Assembly (NCBI GenBank): GCA_029783825.1
Contig: JAREIK010002965.1
Location: 303,336 to 367,335 of the forward strand
DNA from: Sapria himalayana
Lineage: Eukaryota > Streptophyta > Magnoliopsida > Malpighiales > Rafflesiaceae
Direction: 5' to 3'
DNA length: 64,000 nucleotides
Part shown: one piece after another, positions 54,061 to 64,000 of the stretch
Position numbering within the stretch: the first letter of the stretch is position 1
Layout of the letters: every line of letters begins with the position of its first letter
Notes under the pieces: model-generated
Told to the model about the DNA's origin: nothing
The model's database searches: none
The model's input: only the letters and a program-made list of their open reading frames with translations
Position numbers and translations under genes: made by a program

Positions 54061-54890
54061 GTTCAACCTTGTTTTTCACTAGTTGGATGCCACACACTCT
54101 CTCGTCATTCTCAATGCCTCCTTTTAAAAAATTTTATAATTTAATAGCCAGCATTCATAATGCTGACCTTTGATTTTTAAAAATTCAATTGCATGGCTCC
54201 TCTGACTACTCTCCTCTGACTACGCTCCTCTGACTACGCTCACTCCTCTGACACCTCCGCTCTCCTCTGACTACGATCGCCTCTGACTGTGCTCCTCTGG
54301 CATTTAAAAAGTTTATACCTCACTCCTCTGACTATGCTCTCTATGCTTTCCAAACACTTTCCCATAATCACTATGTTTTTTTATTCCTCTCCATCACCGG
54401 TAAAACCCTCATCACATATTCGATCTTTGTCATTATTTCTAATGGTGAGCTTAAGTCCTTCCCCAACGGTTCAAATTAATTGAAAGAAAGAAATGAAGGA
54501 TGATAAGAGTTGGCTATGGTGAGAGGTTTTATGAATTCTTATGAATTCCCGAGAACTGGAGTGATATTTGCAGTGGCAGCCATAGCGGCGGATGTACTTC
54601 TAGAACAAATATCCATGGATACGACTTGTTCAACCTTGTTTTTCACTAAGTTGGATTCCACACACTCTCCCATTATTCCCAATGCCTACATTTTAAAATT
54701 TTTAAAATTTAATAGCCGGCATTCACAATGCCACATTTGATTTTTAAAATTAATAGGGTGGCAATGACCATCATTTACAACGACACAAATTTCCACATTG
54801 TTTCCAGATGTATTAGTTTGGTAATATTTTTCAAACTAGCATTATATTTTGGATTTTTTATTTAAAATGTATTATTTCCATACAAAACTC
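53747..54890. repeat. 572-bp tandem duplication inside E2
   Basis: CTCACTCCTCTGACTACGCT at 53747 recurs as CTCACTCCTCTGACTATGCT at 54319, and the following sequence matches for over 400 bp. E1 has one copy only (from 394). The second copy repeats part of the SMXL fragment. Confidence 0.9.
54184..54300. repeat. CTCCTCTGACTACG minisatellite
   Basis: Six or more imperfect 13-16-bp units at the junction of the 572-bp duplication. Absent from E1. Confidence 0.85.
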
Positions 54891-54963
54891 ATTAGAAAGT
54901 GCCAAAAAAAAGGAAATGGAAGTTGAAATACAACAGGCTGGATGGTATTGAATTTTTGTACAC

Positions 54964-55158
54964 TAGTTGGTTCATATAAGAGTCCACCAAAGCAAGGAAA
55001 CCTAAAAGAAACCAAAGAAAAAAATGAGAAAAAAATGCAATGCACAGGAAAAAAATACAAGGTTGCTCACCTTTATATTCCATTCCCCACTTGAGTTTTA
55101 CAATAACCGTCTTCCCAGTCAAGTTGTTAAGAAAATGCTTGGGATGAACGGGGATGGT
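54964..55158 (-). pseudogene. snRNP SmF gene fragment (two exons and an intron), copy in E2
   Basis: After an acceptor (TTGCAG) the exon 55158-55071 encodes [20 protein letters not shown] and then [10 protein letters not shown], nearly the plant SmF N-terminus. It ends at a GTGAGC donor. After a 69-bp intron ending TTTTAG, the next exon (55001-54964) encodes [10 protein letters not shown], matching SmF YLVSVDSYMN. Similarity ends after the following QL. SmF is a subunit of the Sm ring of U1, U2, U4 and U5 snRNPs. The first codons (MA) and the C-terminal two thirds are absent. The 88-bp exon is the same length in E1. Confidence 0.9.
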
Positions 55159-55159
55159 C

Positions 55160-55849
55160 TGCAACATTCAATAATAAAACATATAATGAACGGTGCTATC
55201 ATGGACGTATGCATCAGATATTTATCTACATTTACTTAAAAATGGATAGGCATGTATTTATGCAATATACATGCATACAGCATGAATATAGTATAACTAG
55301 ATGTGTCAAAACACACACGGGTGCATACACACATGCACACACTATTTTCCTATCTTCTCATATTTCTTTATCTTATCCATATATTGCACATTTCTAGTTG
55401 AACTTAATCATTGATGCATGGAAATGGTGATTACCAAAAATCAAATTTTTTTAATTTAAATATCCCACAGGATCTAAAATTTATTATTATGTTTTTTGCT
55501 AGAGAAAACTATAAGAAAACTTTTTTTTATGAAAAATAAATGATCATTTGAAAGAATATTTGAAGGTTGTAAGGATGAATAATTAATCTTGCTTTGATGT
55601 AGGAGAAACTAAAAGTTAGTATTAATAAATTTGATGAAAGAAAAAAAATCTATGAATATCTAATGTACACAAAATTGTATAAGAAAACTTGATTACTACT
55701 TCATAGAAATTGTACCCCAACCACTCATTATAATCATCAATGAAATCTTATCTCAACACTATTGTGAACAAACATTACTCTAACCATAATGACATGAGTT
55801 CATTCAACAAGAATACCAAATATACTTCTTAAAGATGCTTGTCAAATCA
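55160..55849. other. spacer in the E2 captured block
   Basis: Collinear with E1 1230-1950. AT-rich with a CA-rich patch near 55310-55345. No gene seen. Confidence 0.5.
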
Positions 55850-56215
55850 CCTATCATGATGTTCAAATAGATGTCTTACATGTACTCCATTTCCATTATA
55901 ATAGCCCATCCAACTTTTATGCACAACTTTATAGTTTCAATGGATTCAGTTTGTCACGATGCAATTTGGTTCGCCTTGATAAGAAGGGTCTACGCCCTAT
56001 CCAAAAAACCAAATAAAATTAAAAACAAAAAAAACAAAAAAAACAAAAAAAACAAAAAAAACAAAAACGTTCACAACTTAATGTATGCCAAGCTTGTTAT
56101 GAGCTCATTGAGAAATCAACATCTCACCTCTTGCTTATATTTGAAGTCGTAGAGCATCTGATCCGGCTCATAAAACTCAGATTCAGCAACATCCACCCCT
56201 ATGGGTCACATATGG
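55850..56215 (-). pseudogene. enolase gene fragment, copy in E2
   Basis: The minus strand from about 56205 encodes GVDVAESEFYEPDQMLYDFK, the enolase (M/L)DVAASEFYxxDxxYDL(N/D)FK region. After a gap with an (A8C)n tract, 56000-55870 encodes LLIKANQIAS, a stop where the family has a sense codon, then QTESIETIKLCIKVGWAIIM, matching LLLKVNQIGSVTESIxAxxxxxxAGWGVM. Both parts are in the normal order, with the intervening DPFDxDDW portion missing. Enolase is the glycolytic 2-phosphoglycerate hydratase. The piece is non-functional. Confidence 0.68.
56026..56066. repeat. (AAAAAAAAC)n run
   Basis: Four to five units of eight A and one C. E1 has one irregular unit at the same place, so this expanded after the copies parted. 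Confidence 0.85.
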
Positions 56216-56754
56216 CATTGATGTAGTTAGAATCGAGACTTAAACCTTGTGAGCAATGATTTCAAAAATACACAGTGGGAGTGAAATGGTTTTGATAACA
56301 TATAGTGAGCATGTGAAGATTTGCATAGCACACAATGCATGGGTAATCTTGGTAGCTAGTGCATAGTGGATGCACTCCTTCTAGCGGGTTACAGCTCTTT
56401 CCAACACACACCCCCCTAGAGTTTAGCTTTCCATGGGGTAGTTTTGATACCATGAAAAACATTAAATCACACAACATAAAATAATTATAATACACTTGCT
56501 GAATAACCTCATACAAACAATGCCCTTATATAACATGTTATTTTAATTAGGGAAACTCACAAGATGAATAATCTCTATTGCACTCTAGAAGTGTACCTGT
56601 GTGTGCTAGGCATGTCTCAATGTGTAAGACATGCTAATTCTTTTTCCAAAAAGCTATCAATAGAACAACGTATCAATTGATAAAGTAGAGAATATGACAC
56701 CCAGCAAAACATAAGCAATATCATAAACATCGTACTCATCAATAAGATAGTTAA

Positions 56755-56875
56755 ATATAGTATATATGTACATATAATATTATAGTGTATATGTACATAT
56801 ACTAAGTATATATGCACATATATACTACAATATATATGTACATATATACTATAGTATATGTACATATACACTTCA
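56755..56875. repeat. palindromic TATATGTACATATA minisatellite (E2)
   Basis: Counterpart of 2795-2935. Confidence 0.75.
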
Positions 56876-57029
56876 ATATATATGGAAGTCTTATAGATAT
56901 AGAATATCAGGTATAGATATAAAAAAGTAGGTAAAGTATTATCCCATTTAACTTCACAAAGAATGCACAAAACAACACTATCAACATTAATAAGAAATGT
57001 GAATATTATTTAAATTTTTTAAAATATAT

Positions 57030-57350
57030 CTAAAAACTCTTAGTGGAAAACTTGGAAGACAAGCCACGAGCTAGGCTTGGCGCATCAAAGTTCGCACATT
57101 GCCTTTCCACAACCAGAACACTCTCTTGCTCCCAAGGCCTATAAGGGGGTTGCTCTGCCCCACCATGCCCTGCAACACCATGCTCCCATGTGGTTTTCTT
57201 AGAATGTTTCTTCCCCTCTCCGTGTGCTTGCACCAATGATTTTGATTGCTTAGCTTCATTGTATTAGTCCATCAACTCTGTAGCTTCTACTGCTATATGG
57301 TTCCTCACTTGGATTGAAGTAAGGGCCGTCCCTTCATTGTATGCATCAAC
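57030..57350 (-). pseudogene. unrecognised captured coding-like segment b (E2)
   Basis: The minus strand reads YVDAYNEGTALTSIQVRNHI, a stop, then NEAKQSKSLVQAHGEGKKHS and, after a gap, VVERQCANFDAPSLARGLSS. Frame and composition suggest former coding DNA shared with E1 (3088-3360). No family recognised. Confidence 0.4.
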
Positions 57351-57479
57351 ATAACTGCATAATAATTCAATATGCACTCCATAAAAAACAATACACATGC
57401 TAAGAAAAAAAGAGGAACAAAACGTCAAAAATTAAATGTTTTGTCTTCCAGATATTAAAAAAAAGAAAATGGCTACAAA

Positions 57480-57766
57480 ATTTGCAAACTTCATATAGCA
57501 AGACACCTTGTCTCACCATCCTCCCAACTATTCTCACTTCTCTTCATTTCATGCTCATCTGCAGGGGATACATCGATGGCTAGTTGTACAGCATGCGGAT
57601 TGGCACCCACCACAACCCCATTGATAGCCATAGTTCCTCATGTTCGGCTTGTTGTCATTCCTGACACTACAAACATGCAAGAGGGGGAGAACAAGTTCAA
57701 TGAACACATTTAATTGAATTTCATTAGAAAATATTATGGTAATTAACAATTCAATAGTTTAATTCC
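57480..57766 (-). pseudogene. unrecognised captured coding-like segment a (E2)
   Basis: One minus-strand frame reads MAINGVVVGANPHAVQLAID and then VSPADEHEMKRSENSWEDGE over about 57633-57510. A second frame reads YGYQWGCGGC. The first is the more protein-like. Shared with E1 (3490-3843). No family recognised. Confidence 0.4.
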
Positions 57767-58499
57767 ATTGATGACCAATAAAAAGCAGTCGTAGATCTAA
57801 ACAGTGACAATGCAGATCTGCCTGAAATAAAAGTGTCAAGAACATACTAATGTCTACGTGGGACTAGAATTTTTGTGTTCATCTCACAACTTTAGAAGCT
57901 AACGTGCTATTCCTAGAACCAAGAGGACCAGCCAAGCCTTTTATATACCTATAATAGGCTAAAACACTACCAAAAATATTTGGGTACACACAAACATATT
58001 CATAGATATATAAAAATAGTAATTATAGACATGAATAAAAACGAATCTAAGTTGATAGTAATACAACTTCAAAAATATCTAAAAGATGGCCAGTAATGAT
58101 GTTTAGAGAGAGAGAGATTGCAAAAATAAAATGTTTCAGTAATATTAAAGATAATAGAAGCTCACCCTCCTTTGATCCAGCTGAGATTAGTATAGATGGG
58201 ACCGATCCATAGGAAGGACCGTGGCAATGTCTTAATGCTTTGAATCAGAATTTTTTTATGCCTCTCACATCAAATGTCCTACAAAGATTCATAATTAGGT
58301 TAATCAGCAAAGCAAAGAACAAAACCACGATAAAGAAAAATGATACCTCTAAAAAAATCTGATCTTGTTTAGCTATACATAGACAAAAATCAAAAATTAT
58401 TCCGAAATAATTCTGATACAAAATAATCCTGATTATTAGTCGGTTCATTTGTGCCAGCCTCTCCTACATAGTTTTGCAGCTGGATCTTGAAATGCTATC

Positions 58500-59430
58500 T
58501 GTTGTATCAATGCCGCTAACTGTGACTCCATATAGTACATCTACTGTAGCATTAAATTTTTAATTTCTTTCATCTCATCATTCATTTCTTTCATCTCATC
58601 CTTCATTTCTTTAATTTCTTGCATTTTTTCCATCAAATGATTAATCTGCTCATATATCTTTTCTTTTATTTTCTCCATTTCTTCTTTCAAATGAGATATC
58701 TACTCATCCTTCTCTTTCATATCTGTCTCCATAACTTCAAAACTTTTATTTGTTTCCATTACTTTTTGTTCGACCACCTCATCCACCATTGTTGTGACAA
58801 ATGAATTAGAAGAGAGACTACTACAACAAAATGCCAGTCCCTTCAAGCTGATGCCATACACTCACTACTTCTTATGACCATTTATGGTCTCTAAATAGAT
58901 AGAATCAAAGTCAATTGGTTGAAGATCCATAAAACCCTCAACATGTTGAGAAGCAACTATCACATGTTACTTCATGAGTTCTTGTGATAAAATAAAGAAA
59001 AATACTATTCTAGATATACATAAAATAAATTTAATATTTTGCATTCTAAACAACTTTCAAATTTTACAATAGTATCATAAAATTTTATTAATATAACAGA
59101 TTCTTACAGTAATCCTCTAAGACTTTTTGTCAACAAACTGACAATTCGCTTTCTTTACATGCATCTTTCTGAAAATCTCATAAAAATTGGGATCACGACC
59201 CTATTCACCAGCCTATAGTATGTATTTATTAAGTTAAAAATAACAAATATTAAATAATTTTAACAAAATTAATAAAACCATGTACAAATTTGATTTATTT
59301 GGACTATTAAGATAACCACTAAATTTGATTTATTTGGTCTATTAAGATAACCACTAAATATATAAATGTTTTACATTTTAAAATTGTACCAAATATAGAG
59401 TATGCTCAATGCTCGATGTTGACCCTCCTG
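58500..59430 (-). pseudogene. remnant of CACTA second gene, E2
   Basis: Same content as E1 4490-5486. An AT-rich intron lies between a segment with DPNFYEIFRKMHV (59200-59160) and the coiled-coil end encoded at about 58850-58560. Stop codons and frame slips are present. Similarity to E3 begins abruptly near 59430, the same deletion point as in E1. Confidence 0.78.
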
Positions 59431-59439
59431 TGTGGCAAG

Positions 59440-60597
59440 ACATTCTTGTAACTAGTCCTATTAATCTTTAGAGATAAAAAAAATGTTGTTGGCTTTAAAG
59501 ATCAGCTTGGATTGGGGGTACTTTAGAGATAAATTTAACTCAATTATTTAGTTCTTATAAATTTCAATAGGGGTGAATATCTCTGTATTTATCTTTAAAT
59601 ATCAATTTATTTTCATTTAAATATTATGAAAAATTAGTAATTTTTTTATAATTTAAAATTTATAAATATTTATCTTTAAATATCAATTTAAAATTTTTAA
59701 ATTTGTTAGTAATTGTTTTTTAAAAAATTTCTTTTAGGCATAAAAATATTTTTTATAGTTAAAATAATATTAATATTTACTAGTTTTTTCGTTAATTATT
59801 ATATTTTATTATACAATGGATTATTTAATCTTTTTATTAGTAGAAATTTTAATATATGTTCATTTAATTTTAATATATGTTCATTTAATTTTAAAATATC
59901 TTTAAAAATTTTAAAAATTATAGAATTAATAATTTAATGTTATTGTAATCTTTATTAATAGTTATTGCAGTTTTATTAATAGTATTGTAGTCTTTATTAA
60001 TATTAACTTTTTTGTACTTATATATTTTTTAAATTATTTGTTTATAATAACCTATTTTTATAATTATACAAAGTTAATGTGACTTTCAAGGATCGCTCAT
60101 CAATAGACCAATGAATACGTATGTTTAATTAACAAAATTAAATAAAAAATTAAAATAAATAATATAAAAAAAATAAATCATTAAAGAATAGTGATGAAAA
60201 TTATCCCCAATCCAAATAGTTAGGAAAAAATCCATAGCTAAATGGATATATTTTGTGAAAAATAAAATTTAAGGAATAATCACTTACAATAAATTATAAA
60301 AAGTAAAAAAAATTCAGATAATTATTTAGCAATAGATTTAGTCTCAATCTAATTAGATAAAGATATACCATCGCTAACTTTCGTCCTTTTTTTGTGTAGA
60401 AATCTACGAAAATATTAGCAATAAAATATTTTCAATCGAACATTTCCATTACTAATCCATCATTAATCCGGTGCAAAATTTTAATTTAATGTAAAATCAA
60501 AAATTATTTGTTATTCCCTAACTAATCCCTCGATAATTAGGTAGGGATTTTATCCCTAGCAAAATTTCCCTAACTAAATCGATATTTTCTTGGAGTG
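59440..60597 (-). repeat. CACTA 5' subterminal region and tip (E2)
   Basis: Collinear with E1 5487-6588, with a few short indels and a duplicated GTTCATTTAATTTTAATATA near 59860. The tip on the minus strand is CACTCCAAGAAAATATCG, with CACTA changed to CACTC. Confidence 0.8.
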
Positions 60598-60600
60598 TAT

Positions 60601-62450
60601 ATAGTTATATAGATAGATAGACAAATACATAGATAGATAGATAGATAGAAAAATAAATAGATAGATTGATTGATAGTTAGATAAAAGATAGATATACATA
60701 TAGATACATAGATTGATAGATAGATTGATAGACAGATTGATAGAAAGATTGATAGAAAGATTGATAGACAGATTGATAATTGATAGATAGATTGATTGAT
60801 AGAAAGATAGATGGACACATAAATAGACAAATAGATATACAAATAGATAAAGAGATAGATAGACAGATAGATAGTTAGATAGATAAATAGACAATTTGAA
60901 AGATAGAAAGATAGATGGATAGATAGACATATATATAGACAATTAGATAGGTAGATAGATAGATAGGTAAATAGACAGACAGACAGATAAATAAATATAT
61001 AGATAAATAGACAAATAGATAAAAAGATAGATAGTCATATAGATTGACAGAGCGAGAGACAAATAGTTAAACAAATAGATAAATAGATAGTTAGAAAGAT
61101 ATATAAATAGAGAGATAGATAGACAAATTTATATATAGATAGACAGACATATAGATAGACTATTAGATAGAAAGATAGACAAATAGATTAAAAAATAGAT
61201 AGATAGTTAGTTAGTTAGATTGATAGATAGATAGATAGACAAATAGATAGAGAGATAGACCGTCAAATAGATAGATAGATATATAGAAAGATAGATAGAT
61301 AGATAGATATAATGACAGATAGATTGACTAATAGATAGATAGATATACAAATAGAAAGATTGACAGATAGATATATATATATATATATAGTGATAGATAA
61401 TGAGAAAGAATGATAGATAAATCAATAAATAAAAGTTAGATAGACAAAAAGATAGAAAAATAGATATGTAGATATATAGTTAGATAGAAAGATAGATTGA
61501 TAAAAAGATGTACTGACAGATTGATAGATACATCGATAGACAAATTGATAGACAGATAAGTAGATAGAAAGAAAGATAGATATATAGATAGACAGATAGA
61601 TAGATAGATAGATAGATAGACAGATATATAGATAGATAGATAAAAAGATTCTTAAAAAGATTGATATATAGAATGATAGATAGATTGATAGACAGATTTA
61701 TAAACAAATTAATAGAATGGTAGATAGATAGATATATTGACAGAAAGATAGATACAAAGATAGATAGATAAAGATATTAGATTGATAGAGATATATATAG
61801 ATAAACAGATATATAGATAAATATACAAATAAATTAAGAGATAGAAAGACATATAGATACATAAATAGATAGAAAGATAGATAGACAAATAAATAAACAA
61901 ATAAATAGATAGATAGATAAATAGATAGATATACATATTAATAGATAGATAGGTAGATAAATAGATTGACAGATAGATATGTAGATAGGTTGAAAGACAA
62001 ATAGATCGATAGAATGATAGATAATTAATATATAGATTGATACATAGATTGATAGTTAGATTTATAGAGAGATTGTTAGAAATATAGATAGATAGATAGA
62101 TAGAAAGAAACATAGATAAATAGATAGACAGATAGATAAATAGATAGATAGATAGACAAATAGATAGATATATATATATATAGATAGATAGACAAATAGA
62201 TAGACATATAGATATATAGATAGATACGGAGAAAGAGAGAAAACTATATAGATAGATATATAGATAGGTAGATTAATAGAAATAGATAAAGATAGACATA
62301 TAGATTAATATATTGAAAGATAGATAGATAGGTAGATAGATAGATAGACTAATAGACAAATTGAAAGATAGATAGATAGACAAATAGATACATATATAGA
62401 TAGAAAGATAGAGAAATACATATATAGATTGACAGACAGATAATAAACAA

Positions 62451-62487
<37 letters not shown>

Positions 62488-64000
62488 AGTGATAGATAGA
62501 TAGACAGATTGATTGATTGATAGATAAATAGACAGATAGAATGATTGAATGATTGATAGAAAGAAAAATAGATAGTTATACAAATTGATTTATAGTTAGA
62601 TATATATAAAGACTACCAGTTTGATAAATAGAATGATAGCTATATATACTGATCGATAGTAAGATAAATAAAGAAATAAATAGATGGATAGATAGATTGA
62701 TTATTAATAGATTAATAGAGAGAGATAGATAGATAGATAAGTAGACAAAGAGATAAAAAGATTGATTGATTGATTGATTTATTAATTGGTAGTTAGATAT
62801 ATAGATTGATTGATTGATAGATAAATAAAAGTTTGATAGATACATTGAAAGAGATTTATAGACAAATTTATAGAAAGATAAAATGAAAGATAGATAGAGG
62901 AAAAGATAGACAAATAGAAAAACATATAGATAAATAGATAGATGGATATATAGATAGATAGATATAAAGATAGATAAATAGATAGTTAGATAGTTAGATA
63001 GATTATTAGACAGAGAGATATATATATATATATAGATAGATAGCTAAACATATAAATAGATATATAGATAGATAAATAGATAGATTGATAGATTGATTGA
63101 TTGACAGTTAAATTGATTTATTGATTGACTGATAAATAAATAGAATGATAGATAGAGAAATAGATAAACATATAGATAGACAGATAGATAGACAAATAGA
63201 TAGACAAATAAATAGATATATAGATAGATAGATTGATAGATAGATAGATAAATATATTGATGGATAGATTGACAAAGAGATTGAAAGAAAGATAGATATA
63301 CAGATAGACTATTAGATATATAGATAGAAAGAAATAAAGATCGATAGATAGATAATTAGATAAACAGATAGATAAATAGATAGATAGAGAGATAGATAGA
63401 CATATAGATAAACAAGTAGATAGATAGACAAATAGATAGATTGATATATTGATAAAAAGATAGATAGATAGATAGATATACAGATAGAAATTATGATAGA
63501 TAGATTAATAGATAGATTGATTTAAAGATTGATAGATAGATAGATAGATCGATCTATTGATTAATAGATTTATAGATAGATTGAAAAACAAAAAGATAGA
63601 AAGATAGATAAATAGATATATAGACAGAGTGTTATACACGTTTTTAGACAAATAGATAAATATATATATAAATATATAGATAGAAAAATAAATAGATTGA
63701 TAGAAAGATAAATAGATAAACACTTAGATAGATAGATATATAGATAGATAGATACAAAGATAGTTAAATAAATAGATTAATAGACTGATAGATAGATAAA
63801 TAGATAAACATATATATAGATAATAGGATTGACAGATATATAGACAAATAGATTGATAGATAAATAAATAGATATATAGATAAATAGACAAATAGATAGT
63901 TAGATAGAAAGATATGTAGATAGATAGATAAACAAATATATAGACAAATAGAGATGATATATAGATAGAAAGATAGATACATAGATATATAGATAGATTG
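60601..64000 (+). repeat. GATA array 4 (at least 3.4 kb, runs off the window)
   Basis: Plus-strand degenerate (GATA)n, collinear with array 1: both start TATATAGATAGATAGACAAA after the CACTA tip, and both contain GAGTGTTATACAC (63627 here). AT runs lie at 61374-61388, 62167-62180 and 63019-63032. Confidence 0.97.

Larger units (their letters stand above)
52123..57766 (-). other. captured host-DNA block in E2 (5.6 kb)
   Basis: The block interrupts the CACTA backbone at a point that is continuous in E3 (about 40550). The 7 bases CCAATAA occur at its left border (52116-52122). In E1, where the right border is better kept, CCAATAA also occurs there (3844-3850), suggesting a short duplication or microhomology. 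In minus-strand order it holds two unassigned coding-like segments, a palindromic minisatellite, enolase, SmF and SMXL fragments. Three unrelated host genes in one block suggest serial acquisition. Confidence 0.7.
47691..60597 (-). mobile_element. CACTA element E2, complete but non-autonomous, with nested hAT
   Basis: The 3' tip CACTAAAAGAAAAATCCC is at 47691. The 5' tip, reading CACTCCAAGAAAATATCG on the minus strand, is at 60597. Flanking triplets are GAT and TAT, a near match to the 3-bp duplication usual for CACTA. The length is 12,907 bp, or about 9.4 kb without the hAT insert. Content in transposase sense: 5' subterminal region (60597-59440), half of the second gene (59430-58500), backbone (58500-57767), captured host block (57766-52123), backbone and 3' end (52122-51300 and 47788-47691). 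GATA arrays lie on both sides in the same orientation. No tnp2 gene, so it would need a helper. Confidence 0.87.

Noticed and set aside
56430..56470. Copia-type primer-binding site (reverse complement of TGGTATCA) and hence an LTR retrotransposon in E2
   Set aside because: Only eight bases match. No LTR pair, no gag or pol similarity and no target duplication were found.

Overview
The window is AT-rich nuclear DNA from a flowering plant. The transposon proteins are plant types (a CACTA/En-Spm TNP2-like transposase, a plant Ptta/En-Spm protein and a RICESLEEPER-like hAT transposase), and every host gene fragment I recognise is closest to a plant protein. I cannot name the species. No intact host gene is visible: the window is nested transposons, simple-sequence arrays and broken gene pieces.

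Layout. (1) 1-6588: the 5' half of a minus-strand, non-autonomous CACTA element (called E1) carrying SMXL-like, SmF and enolase fragments. (2) 6594-12762: a 6.2 kb GATA array. (3) 12763-13194: one end of a hAT element, fused to a CACTA relic (E4, 13195-21540, minus strand) that carries several STT3 oligosaccharyltransferase exons. (4) 21541-25793: a second GATA-type array that flips strand near 22600. (5) 25794-33060: AT-rich DNA with 390-bp and 579-bp tandem repeats, interrupted by a processed ARF pseudogene with a perfect 17-bp target-site duplication. (6) About 33880-42921: the only CACTA copy with recognisable transposase (E3, plus strand), riddled with stops and frameshifts. (7) 42922-45325: the end of another plus-strand CACTA (E5) lying beside topoisomerase II and SDF2-like fragments. 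(8) 45338-47690: a third GATA array. (9) 47691-60597: a complete minus-strand CACTA element (E2) with both ends, itself split by a 3.5 kb hAT element with an 8-bp target-site duplication. (10) 60601-64000: a fourth GATA array running off the window.

E1 plus the array after it matches E2 plus the array after it, feature by feature, at an offset of about 54 kb. This is best explained by a large duplication rather than two independent insertions. E2 looks inserted into a pre-existing GATA array, of which the arrays on its two sides are the halves.

The main story is a CACTA family that repeatedly took up pieces of host genes. At least six are recognisable: SMXL/D53-like, snRNP SmF, enolase, STT3, TOP2 and SDF2-like. 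Several keep their exon-intron structure, so they came from genomic DNA and not from mRNA. All are broken. GATA-type arrays fill about a quarter of the window. No tRNA, rRNA, CRISPR array or convincing promoter was found.
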